Assembly: GCF_900129725.1 (NCBI RefSeq) | Contig: NZ_FQWQ01000002.1 | Coordinates: 186,001 to 250,000 of the forward strand | Direction: 5' to 3' | DNA length: 64,000 nt | DNA from: Chryseolinea serpens | GTDB taxonomy: Bacteria > Bacteroidota > Bacteroidia > Cytophagales > Cyclobacteriaceae | Shown: positions 19,071 to 28,700 of the stretch, piece after piece | Layout: the number at the start of each line of letters is the position of its first letter | How positions within the stretch are numbered: position 1 is the first letter of the stretch | Notes under the pieces: generated by a model | Database searches by the model: none | What the model saw: only the letters and a program-made list of their open reading frames with translations | What the model was told of the DNA's origin: nothing | Made by a program: the position numbers and the translations under genes

Positions 19071-22000
19071 CTAGAATTTAAAATTGACACCCATCATCAC
19101 GATCTTGGGTCGTGGGTAATAGCCGAGATCGACGCCTGCAACCCATTTGTCGGTACCGTATCCGATCTCCGGATCCATGCCGTTGTATTTGGTGAAGGTG
19201 AACAGATTTTGTCCCTGCACATACACGCGCATTTTGCTCAGATAACTCGACTTGATGAGGCGCGACAGGTCATAGCCCAGCGCGATGTTGCTGATGCGCA
19301 GGTAGTCGCCGTTGTGAACATAGAGGTCGGAGAACTGCCAGTTCACGTTGGTTTCCGTTACGCGCGGGATCCGGTTGGACGTTCCCTCGCCGGTCCAGCG
19401 GTCCAGGATCTCTGTCGTATAGTTCGCATACTTGTTGGCATGGTTGCGATACGATTGCACGATCTTGTTGCCGGCAGCGCCATAGGCCGTGATGGAAAGG
19501 TCGAAACCTTTATACTGCGCCCCGATGTTGAAACCGAAGGTGACATTGGGCATGCCGTGACCCAGGTCCGTTTTATCGTTGCTGTCGATCTTGCCGTCGT
19601 GGTTGGTGTCTACGTATTTCACATCGCCCGGCCGCACGTCATTTTGCAACACGCCATTGCCGGCTTCTTTCCACGCCACGATATCGTCCTGACTCTGGAA
19701 GAGGCCCGCGGTTTTAAAACCCCAGAAGTAGCCGATGGCATAGCCGTTCTGTGCACGATAGAATTCTTCGGAGTTATCGTACAACATGTTGGTGAGACCG
19801 TGAATGATGCCGTCGTCGGTGGGGATCGCGCCTACGGTATTCTTGTTGTAGGCACCGTTCACACCCAACTGGTATTTCAATTCACCCACGTTGGCGCTCC
19901 AGTTCAATCCCAACTCCACGCCTCGGTTCTTCACACTGCCCCCGTTGATCACCGGGGCTGCTGCGCCAGCGGTTGCCAAAATGGGCGGGGTAACTAACCA
20001 GTCTTTCGTGGTTTTGATATAGTAGTCAAACGCGATGTCTAAGCGGTTGCCCAGGGTCTTCGCGTCAAAGCCGATGTCGGTCTGTTCGGAAGTTTCCCAC
20101 TTCAGCGACGGATTCGAGAAACGGCTGGGGTATGCGCCCGGCACGTTCACGTTGTTGTTGCCAAAGGTGTAGTTCGCTGCCAGGTTGGTGCTGCTCACGT
20201 TGGTCGATGTGTTGATCGGCGCGGCATATTGGAAGTCCAGGATGTCCTGGTTGCCGACTTGTCCCCAACTGGCGCGCAGCTTGAAGAAGTTCATCCAGTC
20301 GGACAGACCCGCTGCAAAATTTTCATTGGACAGCACCCAACCGGCCGAGAATGACGGGAAGACACCCCAACGGTTGCCCTGGGCAAATCTCGACGAACCA
20401 TCGCGCCGGATCGTGCCGTTGAACAAATACTTCTCTTTGTAGTTGTAGCTCAACCGGGCAAAGTAAGACACCCGGCGATACAGGTTCTCAGGTCCACCGC
20501 CAACGACGCGTGTTTCAATCACATTGCCGTCAGAATCCAGGTGTGCCTGTCCCACCGTGTTGCTCAGGTAGGCATGCGAAAAATCATTGAATTGCGACAG
20601 CAGGTTCCAATTCGAGCCCGACAATTTCGAGCCCTGAAAACGCTGCGTTTCCATACCGATCATGGCGCTGAAGTAGTGATCGTTGAGATCCAGGTCGTAG
20701 GTGGCCGTGTTGCTCCACGTGATCGTATTTCCGTTGCTGGTGTTTTGACTGGTTGTGGTGTGGTCCGAATTATAAGAATAGACCGAGAACTGGTACAGGG
20801 GTTTAAAGCTGCGGTAGTCGGTGGAGTAATAATTGAGACTGAGTATGGATTTGAATTTCAGATTCTTGATGGGCGCCAGTTCCGCGAACACGTCGGCCAG
20901 CATTTTCTGCGCATTGTTCCGGTTGTTCACGGTGGTCATCATAAAACCATACGGGTTGCCGTCGCCATTGTACCAGGGCGAGTTTCGCGTATCGTTATAG
21001 GGGCTGTCGTAGAGATTGTTATCGCTGTAGACCGGCGACAACGGCGATGTATTGAAGGCGCCTCTCACCGTGTTGCTGTACTGGTTGCCAACGTCGACGC
21101 CATTGTTCTTGATGTAGTTGAAGTTCAGGTGTTGTCCGACTTTCAGGATACCGTCATACAACTTATGCTCGGAGTTTGTCCGGAAGCTGTAACGCTCATA
21201 GTTGGAAACGGCTTTTCCTCCAACGATGCCTTCCTGGTTGAGGTAGCCGAGCGAGATCGCATAGGTTGATTTGTCTGAACCCCCGGTGATCCCCAAGGTA
21301 TAGTTGCTGGTCTTTGCATTTTTCTTGAACATGTAGTCCATCCATTTCGTATCGGCCAGGCCGTTCATGCTGGAAAAATCGATCGGCGCCGAACCCGAGT
21401 TCAAGGCCGCCTCGTTCATGATCGTTTTGTACTGGTCGGCGTTCAGCATGTCGGCTTTCCGGTTCACGTTCTGCAGACCGGTGTAGGCGTCGAAGGTCAC
21501 CTGACTTTTTCCGGCACTTCCCGTTTTTGTGGTCACCAACACCACACCGTTAGCCGCCTGTGCTCCATAGATGGCTGCCGATGCGGCGTCTTTCAAGACG
21601 TCGATCGACTTGATGTCGTTGGGGTTCAGGATGGAGATGTCGCCATTCGGAACGCCGTCGATCACATAGAGGGGACCCGAGTTGCCAATGGTTCCCAAGC
21701 CGCGCACTACCACTTTCATATCTGCCCCCGGCTGGCCGGAAGTAGACATGATCGAAACACCGGGTGCCTGGCCTTGCAAAGCCTGCAACGGGTTTACCTG
21801 GTTTTGTTTTTGCAGCGTCTCACCCGCTACTTGAACATTGGCACCGGTAACCAGTTTTTTCTTTTGTTCGCCGTATCCAACCACCACCACTTCGGTGAGG
21901 GTGGAGACGTCTTCCTGCAACACAACGTTGATCTGGGTTTGCGTTCCCACTTCGACCTCTTGGGTTTGATAACCGATAAAAGAGATCACCAGTACATCGC

Positions 22001-22214
22001 TCGTCGAAGCCTGCAGCGAAAATTCGCCGTTGGCATCCGACGTTGTCCCTACTGAGGTGCCTTTCAGAATGATGTTGACACCCGGCACAGGACTTCCGGT
22101 CACCTCCGCTATTTTTCCTTTAATGAGTTGCGTCTGCGCATGCGCAGGGACGAACCCCAGCAGGAAAAAACATACGGAAGCAAACCATACGCTTCTGTAA
22201 ATTTTCTTCGTCAT
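19071..22214 (-). CDS. SusC/RagA-family TonB-dependent outer membrane transporter
   Basis: The 1047-residue protein has a Sec signal (cleavage near Ala-His-Ala-Gln, residue 27), a carboxypeptidase-D-regulatory-like domain (about 30-110; GSPVPGVNIILKGTSVGT), the SusC signature EVVVVGYG, a plug (about 125-235; YVIDGVPNGDISILNPNDIK, AAIYGAQAANGV) and a 22-strand barrel ending in Phe-Lys-Phe. There is no STN domain, so it is unlikely to act through an anti-sigma factor. It forms the active importer with the SusD encoded 21 bp downstream, driven by TonB. The upstream GH31 gene ends 73 bp away on the same strand, so GH31 may lead the operon. Confidence 0.97.
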   Translation of the reverse strand: MTKKIYRSVWFASVCFFLLGFVPAHAQTQLIKGKIAEVTGSPVPGVNIILKGTSVGTTSDANGEFSLQASTSDVLVISFIGYQTQEVEVGTQTQINVVLQEDVSTLTEVVVVGYGEQKKKLVTGANVQVAGETLQKQNQVNPLQALQGQAPGVSIMSTSGQPGADMKVVVRGLGTIGNSGPLYVIDGVPNGDISILNPNDIKSIDVLKDAASAAIYGAQAANGVVLVTTKTGSAGKSQVTFDAYTGLQNVNRKADMLNADQYKTIMNEAALNSGSAPIDFSSMNGLADTKWMDYMFKKNAKTSNYTLGITGGSDKSTYAISLGYLNQEGIVGGKAVSNYERYSFRTNSEHKLYDGILKVGQHLNFNYIKNNGVDVGNQYSNTVRGAFNTSPLSPVYSDNNLYDSPYNDTRNSPWYNGDGNPYGFMMTTVNNRNNAQKMLADVFAELAPIKNLKFKSILSLNYYSTDYRSFKPLYQFSVYSYNSDHTTTSQNTSNGNTITWSNTATYDLDLNDHYFSAMIGMETQRFQGSKLSGSNWNLLSQFNDFSHAYLSNTVGQAHLDSDGNVIETRVVGGGPENLYRRVSYFARLSYNYKEKYLFNGTIRRDGSSRFAQGNRWGVFPSFSAGWVLSNENFAAGLSDWMNFFKLRASWGQVGNQDILDFQYAAPINTSTNVSSTNLAANYTFGNNNVNVPGAYPSRFSNPSLKWETSEQTDIGFDAKTLGNRLDIAFDYYIKTTKDWLVTPPILATAGAAAPVINGGSVKNRGVELGLNWSANVGELKYQLGVNGAYNKNTVGAIPTDDGIIHGLTNMLYDNSEEFYRAQNGYAIGYFWGFKTAGLFQSQDDIVAWKEAGNGVLQNDVRPGDVKYVDTNHDGKIDSNDKTDLGHGMPNVTFGFNIGAQYKGFDLSITAYGAAGNKIVQSYRNHANKYANYTTEILDRWTGEGTSNRIPRVTETNVNWQFSDLYVHNGDYLRISNIALGYDLSRLIKSSYLSKMRVYVQGQNLFTFTKYNGMDPEIGYGTDKWVAGVDLGYYPRPKIVMMGVNFKF

Positions 22215-22287
22215 AGTTTAGCTTTTGTTTAGGGTAATTATTTTAGTTAGTTCAGTTTATCTTCAGCTTCCTTCCGGAAATGAATTC

Positions 22288-25137
22288 TCAGTTTTTCTTG
22301 ATCGTTACAGCCTCACCGCTATAGTCGACCACCTGCGCAGGATGAGCATCCCTACTCATCCCTGCAGGGTGATCTCTACTAACCCAAAAAATCTGTATCG
22401 CTTTTTTCTCCAACATGCCGTCGAAAGTTCCTTGCCGCTTGCCCAGAGTCAATGTCTGGCTGGATTCGGTGTAGGTCAATGGAATGGTAGCGTATTGGCC
22501 TTTTATATAATCATTGTTTAACCCATTGTCCTCGTACAAGGAAAATGAACCGTTGGCACCGGTGTAGACATAGATGGAAAGCGGATCGGCAACTTTCTCT
22601 GCGGTGTATTGCAACTCCGGCCCTACGGGTATGATCGAACCCGCCTTCACAAACACGGGGATTCTTTCGAGGGGCGCGTCGGCTTGAATGGTTTGTCCGC
22701 CGTCGAAGTGTTTGCCGGTGTACAAGTCGTACCATCCGGTATTCGCCGGTAAGTATACGGGCCACGTCCGCGCTTTGTGATCTGTGACGGGCGCCACCAG
22801 GAACGAGGGGCCGAACAGGAATTGATTGCCCATATTCAGCACTTGCTTATCGCTCGGAAAATCCATCACGAGCGCCCGCATGATCGTGTAGTCTTCCCAA
22901 TACGTTTTGGCCGCCAGTGAATAGATGTAGGGCATCAGGCTGTAGCGGAGTTTATCATAGTACAACATGGATTTGTAGGCCGGATGATTGTCGGGCGCCA
23001 CGTTGAACATCTCGCGGTAAGGATACTGACCGTGCACTCTGAACAGCGGGTTGAACATGCCAAACTGGAACCATCGCGTCATGCGCTCGCGCCATTCCTC
23101 CAGGTCTTCACCTTGTGCTTTTTCGAATTTTTTCTCCACCGAAAATCCGCCAATGTCGGTTGTCCAATACGGGATGCCTGACAAGGAGAAATTCAGGCCT
23201 GCGGGAATTTGCGTTTTGAAATCCTGCCAGTTTGCCGCGACATCGCCACTCCAGGTGGCGGCCGCATAACGTTGTGAGCCTGCAAACGCCGAGCGCGTGA
23301 AAATGAAAGCGCGTTTGTTGGGATCGGTCCGGCGCAGGCCTTCATAGATCGCCTTCTCGTTCATGAGGGCATAGGCGTTGAAATATTTTGTAGACGAACC
23401 CAGCGCGGTGGGGTTCATGAGCTTTTTGCGATCGGCGATGGAGGCGTTGGATAAAATGTCGGGCTCTGTCGAGTCCAGCCACCAGCCGTCTACACCCTTG
23501 CTGTTGAGTTTGGTGTTCACCAGGTTCCAAAAGGCTTCGCGTGCCTTGGGGTTGTAGGCGTCATAGAAGGTGGACACGTAGCCCTTGCCAATCCAGTCGC
23601 GCTGACGGTTTTGGATGTTCACTTTATAGAGGAATCCCTGTTTATCAAAGTCGTTGTAGGCGTCGATGCCTTCATAGAATTTTGGCCACACCGAGATCAT
23701 GAAATGCGTTTTGTACTTTTCATGAAGTTGTTTGATCATGCCTTCCGCATCGGGGAAGCGGGCGAGGTCAAAATCCTGGCTGCCCCATTTGTCCTCGTCC
23801 CAATAGGACCAGTCGAGCACGATGTTGTCGAGGGGGATCTTGCGTTTTCTGAACTCGGCTACGACGTCGAGGATCTCTTGCTGGGTTTTGTAGCGCTCGC
23901 GGCTTTGCCAGAAGCCCATCGCCCACTTCGGAAAGATCTCCGCTTTGCCCGTAAGCGTTCGGTAGCCACGAATGACATCGTCCAGGTTTCTTCCGGCCAT
24001 GAAGTAGTAGTCGATCTGGTCTCCCGCTTCCGAGAAAAGAGAGAGGCGATCCTGATCCTCCGCCGGTGCCGACTGCCACTTGAGCGACAAGTATGACTCG
24101 CCGCCATCCGGCAACCATTCAATCTTAACAGGATATTGTTTTCCTTTTTCTGCATGCCATTCAAATTTTACGGTTCCGGGATTCCAGGCCTGCCGCCAAT
24201 GGTCGGCTTTCAACTCGTTGTTGATCCATACCTTGACATAGCCCGCGTAGTACAAAAAGAATTTATGAAGCCCGCCTTCGTCCGAAGCGATGCTTCCCTC
24301 CCACACCACCTTGCCATCGCGCATGGGAAACTCTTTCGGGAATCGCTTCTGATCGCCCAGGAACTCATAATCGATCACGGAGTCCTGCCGCGACAAGTAT
24401 ATTTTGGAGGCGTCGGTCTTTGAACCATAGGTTGCGGAAAGACCGCCTGCTTTGCCTTCCCTGGAATACAACTTGAGTTGTGACAGCGAGCGATAGTCGC
24501 GCGGATCGCCAAATCGCGTCAGCGAATAGTTGTCCCACAGGATGCCATAGTTTTTATTCGACACCAGGAAGGGAACCGCCACCTTGGTGTTGTATTGAAA
24601 AAGAGAAACATCTTTTCCTTTATAGTTCATCAGTCCCTCCTGGTGTTGCCCCAGGCCATAGAAGGCCTCGTCGGCAGGCGACTCAAACTCTTGTCTCAGG
24701 CTGTAGGTGCGTTCATTGTCAACGATCAGCGGCGTGAACGTTTTGCCACCGCCTTGCTTTTCCTGGAGCATCACCTGTCCGGTCGAATCCGAGAAGGATA
24801 CCTCGCCCGTGGAAAGTGAAATGTTCGCGCGAAGCGCTTTGGTTATTAGTGTGAGTTCCTGATCCGCTTCTTCCAGTTTCCAATCCGGTGAGCCCGTTAC
24901 CTCGGGGAGGATGATGAGGCTCTTGGCGGTGGAGAACGTGTCGGCCGCACTGGCGGTGACCTGTATAATAGAGGGAGCGATCACGCGAAGGCGGACCGCC
25001 TTGGTGGTGCCGCCTTTTGCGGGATGGACGATAACGCCATCCGTTAATTTTTCCACGGCGGGCTTTTGGGAACAGGCCGTTAAGGCCACGACCATTAAAA
25101 TGATGTTTGCTAATACTACGTTTTTCATCAGGTTCAT
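22288..25137 (-). CDS. GH31 alpha-glycosidase with PA14-like insert (probable alpha-xylosidase)
   Basis: The 949-residue lipoprotein-type product (Val-Ala-Leu-Thr-Ala-Cys lipobox) has the GH31 N-terminal beta domain, a PA14-like insert (about 260-350; YYAGYVKVWINNELKADHW) and a TIM barrel. The nucleophile is Asp555 in GWWLDSTEPD; GFWQSRERY and GGFSVE are further family motifs. A C-terminal beta domain follows. ATG 25137 or 25128 are both possible; in-frame sequence further upstream has only a TTG and no signal. GH31 with a PA14 insert is known from the Cellvibrio xyloglucan alpha-xylosidase CjXyl31A, so removal of xylosyl side chains is likely, but alpha-glucosidase activity is not excluded. 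It precedes susC and probably acts on oligosaccharides in the periplasm or at the surface. Confidence 0.9.
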   Translation of the reverse strand: MNLMKNVVLANIILMVVALTACSQKPAVEKLTDGVIVHPAKGGTTKAVRLRVIAPSIIQVTASAADTFSTAKSLIILPEVTGSPDWKLEEADQELTLITKALRANISLSTGEVSFSDSTGQVMLQEKQGGGKTFTPLIVDNERTYSLRQEFESPADEAFYGLGQHQEGLMNYKGKDVSLFQYNTKVAVPFLVSNKNYGILWDNYSLTRFGDPRDYRSLSQLKLYSREGKAGGLSATYGSKTDASKIYLSRQDSVIDYEFLGDQKRFPKEFPMRDGKVVWEGSIASDEGGLHKFFLYYAGYVKVWINNELKADHWRQAWNPGTVKFEWHAEKGKQYPVKIEWLPDGGESYLSLKWQSAPAEDQDRLSLFSEAGDQIDYYFMAGRNLDDVIRGYRTLTGKAEIFPKWAMGFWQSRERYKTQQEILDVVAEFRKRKIPLDNIVLDWSYWDEDKWGSQDFDLARFPDAEGMIKQLHEKYKTHFMISVWPKFYEGIDAYNDFDKQGFLYKVNIQNRQRDWIGKGYVSTFYDAYNPKAREAFWNLVNTKLNSKGVDGWWLDSTEPDILSNASIADRKKLMNPTALGSSTKYFNAYALMNEKAIYEGLRRTDPNKRAFIFTRSAFAGSQRYAAATWSGDVAANWQDFKTQIPAGLNFSLSGIPYWTTDIGGFSVEKKFEKAQGEDLEEWRERMTRWFQFGMFNPLFRVHGQYPYREMFNVAPDNHPAYKSMLYYDKLRYSLMPYIYSLAAKTYWEDYTIMRALVMDFPSDKQVLNMGNQFLFGPSFLVAPVTDHKARTWPVYLPANTGWYDLYTGKHFDGGQTIQADAPLERIPVFVKAGSIIPVGPELQYTAEKVADPLSIYVYTGANGSFSLYEDNGLNNDYIKGQYATIPLTYTESSQTLTLGKRQGTFDGMLEKKAIQIFWVSRDHPAGMSRDAHPAQVVDYSGEAVTIKKN

Positions 25138-25336
25138 TCTTTCATACCATCGGTTTGCAGGAGATAATTCCCGCAATCGGTTGCGATAAAGGTAGGGGCC
25201 GATGCTGCTTTCGAAGGGTATGGAATTGTCTGATCGTGGAGGTTCAAACGGTTTCGGGGGGTATCAGAATGTTGCAAAAGAGGGGCGCAAATCGCTTTTC
25301 AGCGATTTTGGGGGGCGGAAAAGTCAGGTTAAACCG

Positions 25337-25367
25337 CCTCACCTTCGCTAAAGCTTCGGCGAGCAAG
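25337..25367 (+). repeat. Dispersed short repeat, copy 1 (CTTCGCTAAAGCTTCGGCG family)
   Basis: This 31-bp sequence differs by one base from 59250-59280, some 34 kb away, where two further related units follow in tandem. Both sites are intergenic. The core is CTTCGCTAAAGCTTCGGCG. It abuts the hairpin array at 25368. The rest of the 602-bp gap 25138-25739 holds that array, one short ORF and its promoter candidate. Confidence 0.7.
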
Positions 25368-25449
25368 AAAGACGCAAAGGACGCAAAGAAGACGCAAAGC
25401 GCTTCGCGGTTTGGCTTTGCGTTAACTTTGCGCGCTTTGCGTCTTTGCG
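25368..25449. repeat. CGCAAAG hairpin array
   Basis: Three copies of CGCAAAG (25373, 25382, 25393) are followed by four copies of its complement CTTTGCG (25415, 25426, 25435, 25443). The outer arms AAAGACGCAAAG (25368-25379) and CTTTGCGTCTTT (25435-25446) are perfectly complementary, so the region can fold into a long imperfect hairpin. It lies between the GH31 gene and a small ORF, and codes for nothing evident. Confidence 0.75.
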
Positions 25450-25536
25450 GTTCTGCATTTTTCTTTCAGCATGGCTCACCCCAAACCAGGCCTCCACACC
25501 GGGAATAATCAACGCACGGTCAAATAAACAGATCGC

Positions 25537-25644
25537 TTAGAAAAAGAAGAGACAAGACAGCGATGCAAGGATCGCTGCATAGATGAGGATTTCGATGGCC
25601 AACAATCTTCTGGCCGAACGTTTTAATCTTTGCTCAGGTGACAT
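25537..25644 (-). CDS. Possible 35-residue membrane peptide
   Basis: An ATG-to-TAA frame of 36 codons encodes a peptide with a basic N-terminal third (Lys-Arg-Ser-Ala-Arg-Arg) and a hydrophobic second half ending in Leu-Phe-Phe-Phe, the layout of a single-pass inner-membrane peptide with the N-terminus in the cytoplasm. A TAGTTTTG element matching the Bacteroidota -7 consensus lies 18 bp upstream of the ATG. It sits between the hybrid regulator gene and the GH31 gene, in the same orientation as both. I know no family. The frame is short enough to arise by chance; the promoter and the membrane-peptide composition are the arguments for it. Confidence 0.4.
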   Translation of the reverse strand: MSPEQRLKRSARRLLAIEILIYAAILASLSCLFFF

Positions 25645-25662
25645 TTAACTTTTTTGGAAAGA

Positions 25663-25670
25663 CAAAACTA
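25663..25670 (-). promoter_or_regulatory. Putative -7 element for the 35-residue ORF
   Basis: On the minus strand TAGTTTTG fits TAnnTTTG exactly. It would give a leader of roughly a dozen bases before the ATG at 25644. A CTTG lies about 17 bp upstream as a poor -33 candidate. The transcript could also continue through the hairpin array toward GH31. Confidence 0.35.
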
Positions 25671-25739
25671 CGCACGAACCCCGCGGGCAAGGGTTATAAA
25701 ATCGCTGAACATTAGGATCGAAATGTTTCATCTGCCCCT

Positions 25740-28700
25740 TTACGCCATGCCGTTTCGTTTTCCGGCCGCATAGGCAGAAGGTAGCACGTGATAGGCCTCC
25801 TTGAAATAGCGCGCAAAATATTTCGGGTTATTGAATCCAACCTGGTAAGCCACCTCCGCCACGGTGAGCTGACTCTTCTCCAGCAACTGCGCGGCCTGTT
25901 GCAAACGAATGGTCCGGATGAATTCCAGCGGCGACTTCCCGGTGAGGGCCACGATCTTTTTATAGAAATGCGCGCGGCTGATGCCGAGCTCACGGCTCAA
26001 GTCCTCCACCGAAAATTCCGGCTTCGACACATTGTCCTCCACACACTTGATCGCGTTCTGGATAAACTTCTCGTCCAGCGGCGTGATGTGCAACTCGCTG
26101 GCCTTCACATCCACTTGCCGTGAAAATGCGCGGTGGAATTTTTCGCGTTGCTGGATCAGGTTCTGGATGCGCGACGCCAGGATCTCGAAGTTGAACGGCT
26201 TGGTGATGTAGTCGTCGGCGCCGGTCTGGAAGCCCTCCAGTTTTTGTTCTTCTGCGGCGCGGGCGGTGAGCAGGATCACCGGGATGTGCGAGACGCGCTG
26301 ATCGGTTTTTACCCGGCGGCACAATTCAATGCCGTTCATTTCGGGCATCATCACGTCGCTCACAATAAGGTCGGGCAACTCCTCCTGCACTTTCTTCCAG
26401 GCCTCTTTGCCATCGCGCGCTTCCAGCAGCTGGTACTCCTGTTTCAAATTGTCTTTCAGGTAAAAACGGAAGTCTTCGTTGTCCTCCACCAGCAGCAACA
26501 CCGGCTTGTGTGACAGCACCTTTGCGGGTTCGGCGCGGGTTCCTTTGTATTGCACGGCTTGCACATTCTCCGGCTCCGCCACGGGCACTTGATCCGTTTC
26601 CACCGGGTGAGTCACCTCTTGCAACGGCAGCAGCACGCTGAAACAACTGCCCTTCCCTACTTCACTTTCCACGGCGATGGTGCCGCCATGGATCTTTACA
26701 AATTCGCGGGTAATGGACAGCCCGATGCCACTGCCCTGGTTCACCATGCTGCGAGGCAACTCGGTTTGAAAGAAGCGCTCAAAAATGCTTTCCAATTTAT
26801 CGGCAGCAATGCCAATGCCCGTGTCGCGCACGCGGATGCGCAGCCATTTTTCCGGGTCGTTGTTCTGCAGCTCCACTTCAACGCTCACGGAGCCGTGCTC
26901 GGGTGTGAACTTGAAGGCGTTCGACAATAAATTGAAAAGGATCTTCTCCAGCTTGTCCTGGTCAAAGATCGTTTCCATGGTGTTGATGGTGCTGGTGAAG
27001 TCCAGACGGATGTCTTTCTTTTCGGATAAGTCCGAAAACGAATAGACCGTTTCCCGGATGAAGGCAATGATATCGCCCTCCGAGGGGTTGAACTTTATCT
27101 CCTGCACTTCCAGTTTCCTGAAATCGAGCAACTGATTCACCAGGTTGAGTAGCCGCTTGGCGTTGCGCTGGATCAGTTGAAACTGACTTTGCTGATCGGG
27201 TTCTTTCGCCTGCTTGAGCATGCGCTCGAGTGGGGTGAGGATCAGCGTCAACGGTGTCCGGAACTCGTGGCTGACGTTGGTGAAGAATTTTATCTTCATC
27301 ATATCCAGCTCGTGCATGCGCATGGCCTCCTGGCGTTCTTGCTGGATGGCGAACTTGGTTTGCTCGCGTTGCTGAATGATCTTTCGCGTCAGCAGCAGCG
27401 CTCCGATCACCAGCAGCATGTAGAGCACCAATGCGGTGCGTGTCTTCCAGAACGGCGGCAGCACGGTGATGCCCAGGCTGGCCCCAGCTTCATTCCAGGC
27501 TCCGTCGTTGTTTGCCGCCTTCACCCGAAACGTGTAGGTGCCCGGGTCAAGGTTGGTGAACGTCACCCTGCGCGACTTGCTGTCGGCCGTGAGCCAGTCT
27601 TCGTCAAATCCCTCGAGCCTGTATTTGTAGGCATTGTTCTCGGGGTGAAAAAAGTTAAGGGCCGCAAATTCAATGGAGAACACATTCTTTCCCGGCGGCA
27701 ACACCAGCGACGAGATCTCGGTGATGGCCTGCGGAAGCAATACTTTTCCATCGACCAGGTCCTCCGCCTTCAAGCTTTTATTAAAGAGCTGAAAATCCGT
27801 AAACACCACCGGCGGAATATTTTTGTTCAACCCCAATTGTTCTGGTCTGAAAATGTTGAAACCATTGGCCCCACCAAAAATCAATTCTCCCCGGCTGGTC
27901 TTAAAGGCGGCGTTCTCGTTGAACTGTTTTCCCTGCAAGCCCTCGGGCTCGCCATAGTTCTTGAATTGAAATGACAATTCGCCCCGAGCGTCTTCGGTGA
28001 TCTTTACTTGCGACAGTCCGTTGGGCGTGCTCACCCAGAGATCACCCTGGCTGCTTTCCAGGATGGTGAGCACGGTATTGTGCGGCAATCCATCTTCTTT
28101 GGTGAGGGCGTGGAAAGTGCCGGTCTTTTTGTTAAAGAGATTCAGTCCTCCAAACGTTCCGATCCAGATCCTTCCTTTGGCGTCTTCGCGAATGTCGAGC
28201 ACGCCGTCGTTGCTGAGGCTGCTGGGGTTGTTGTTCTCGCTGCCATAGTGCATGAACCGCCCGCGGTCGCGACGCAACACATCGATGCCCGCGCTGGTGC
28301 CGAGCCAGAGGTTGCCCTGCTTGTCTTCCATGATCGCCGCGATGTAGTCGGACCGTATGGAGTTCATGTCGCCGCTTTTGTAGTGGGAAAAGGTTTTTGT
28401 ACGTGGGTCAAAAAGATCGAGTCCCCCACTCAACGTCCCGATCCACAGGCGATGGCGCGAGTCTTCAAAGACCTCCCACACGCTCATCGTCGCCAGGCTC
28501 GACGGGTCCGCGGGGTCGTGGTTATAGCGAACAAACTTCTTGCCGTCGAAACAGTTCAGTCCGCCATAGTAGGTGCCAACCCATAATTTCTTTTCGTGGT
28601 CTATACAAAGGCTCACCACCACGTCGCTGCTCAGGCTGTTCTTGTCGCCGGGAATATTGCGATAGCGGGTAAATGTGCCGTTGGTCCGGTTAAAATAGAT

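Noticed and set aside
25107-25508. Open frame of 133 codons on the plus strand
   Set aside because: Runs through the dispersed repeat and the CGCAAAG hairpin array; the product is low-complexity and follows the repeats.
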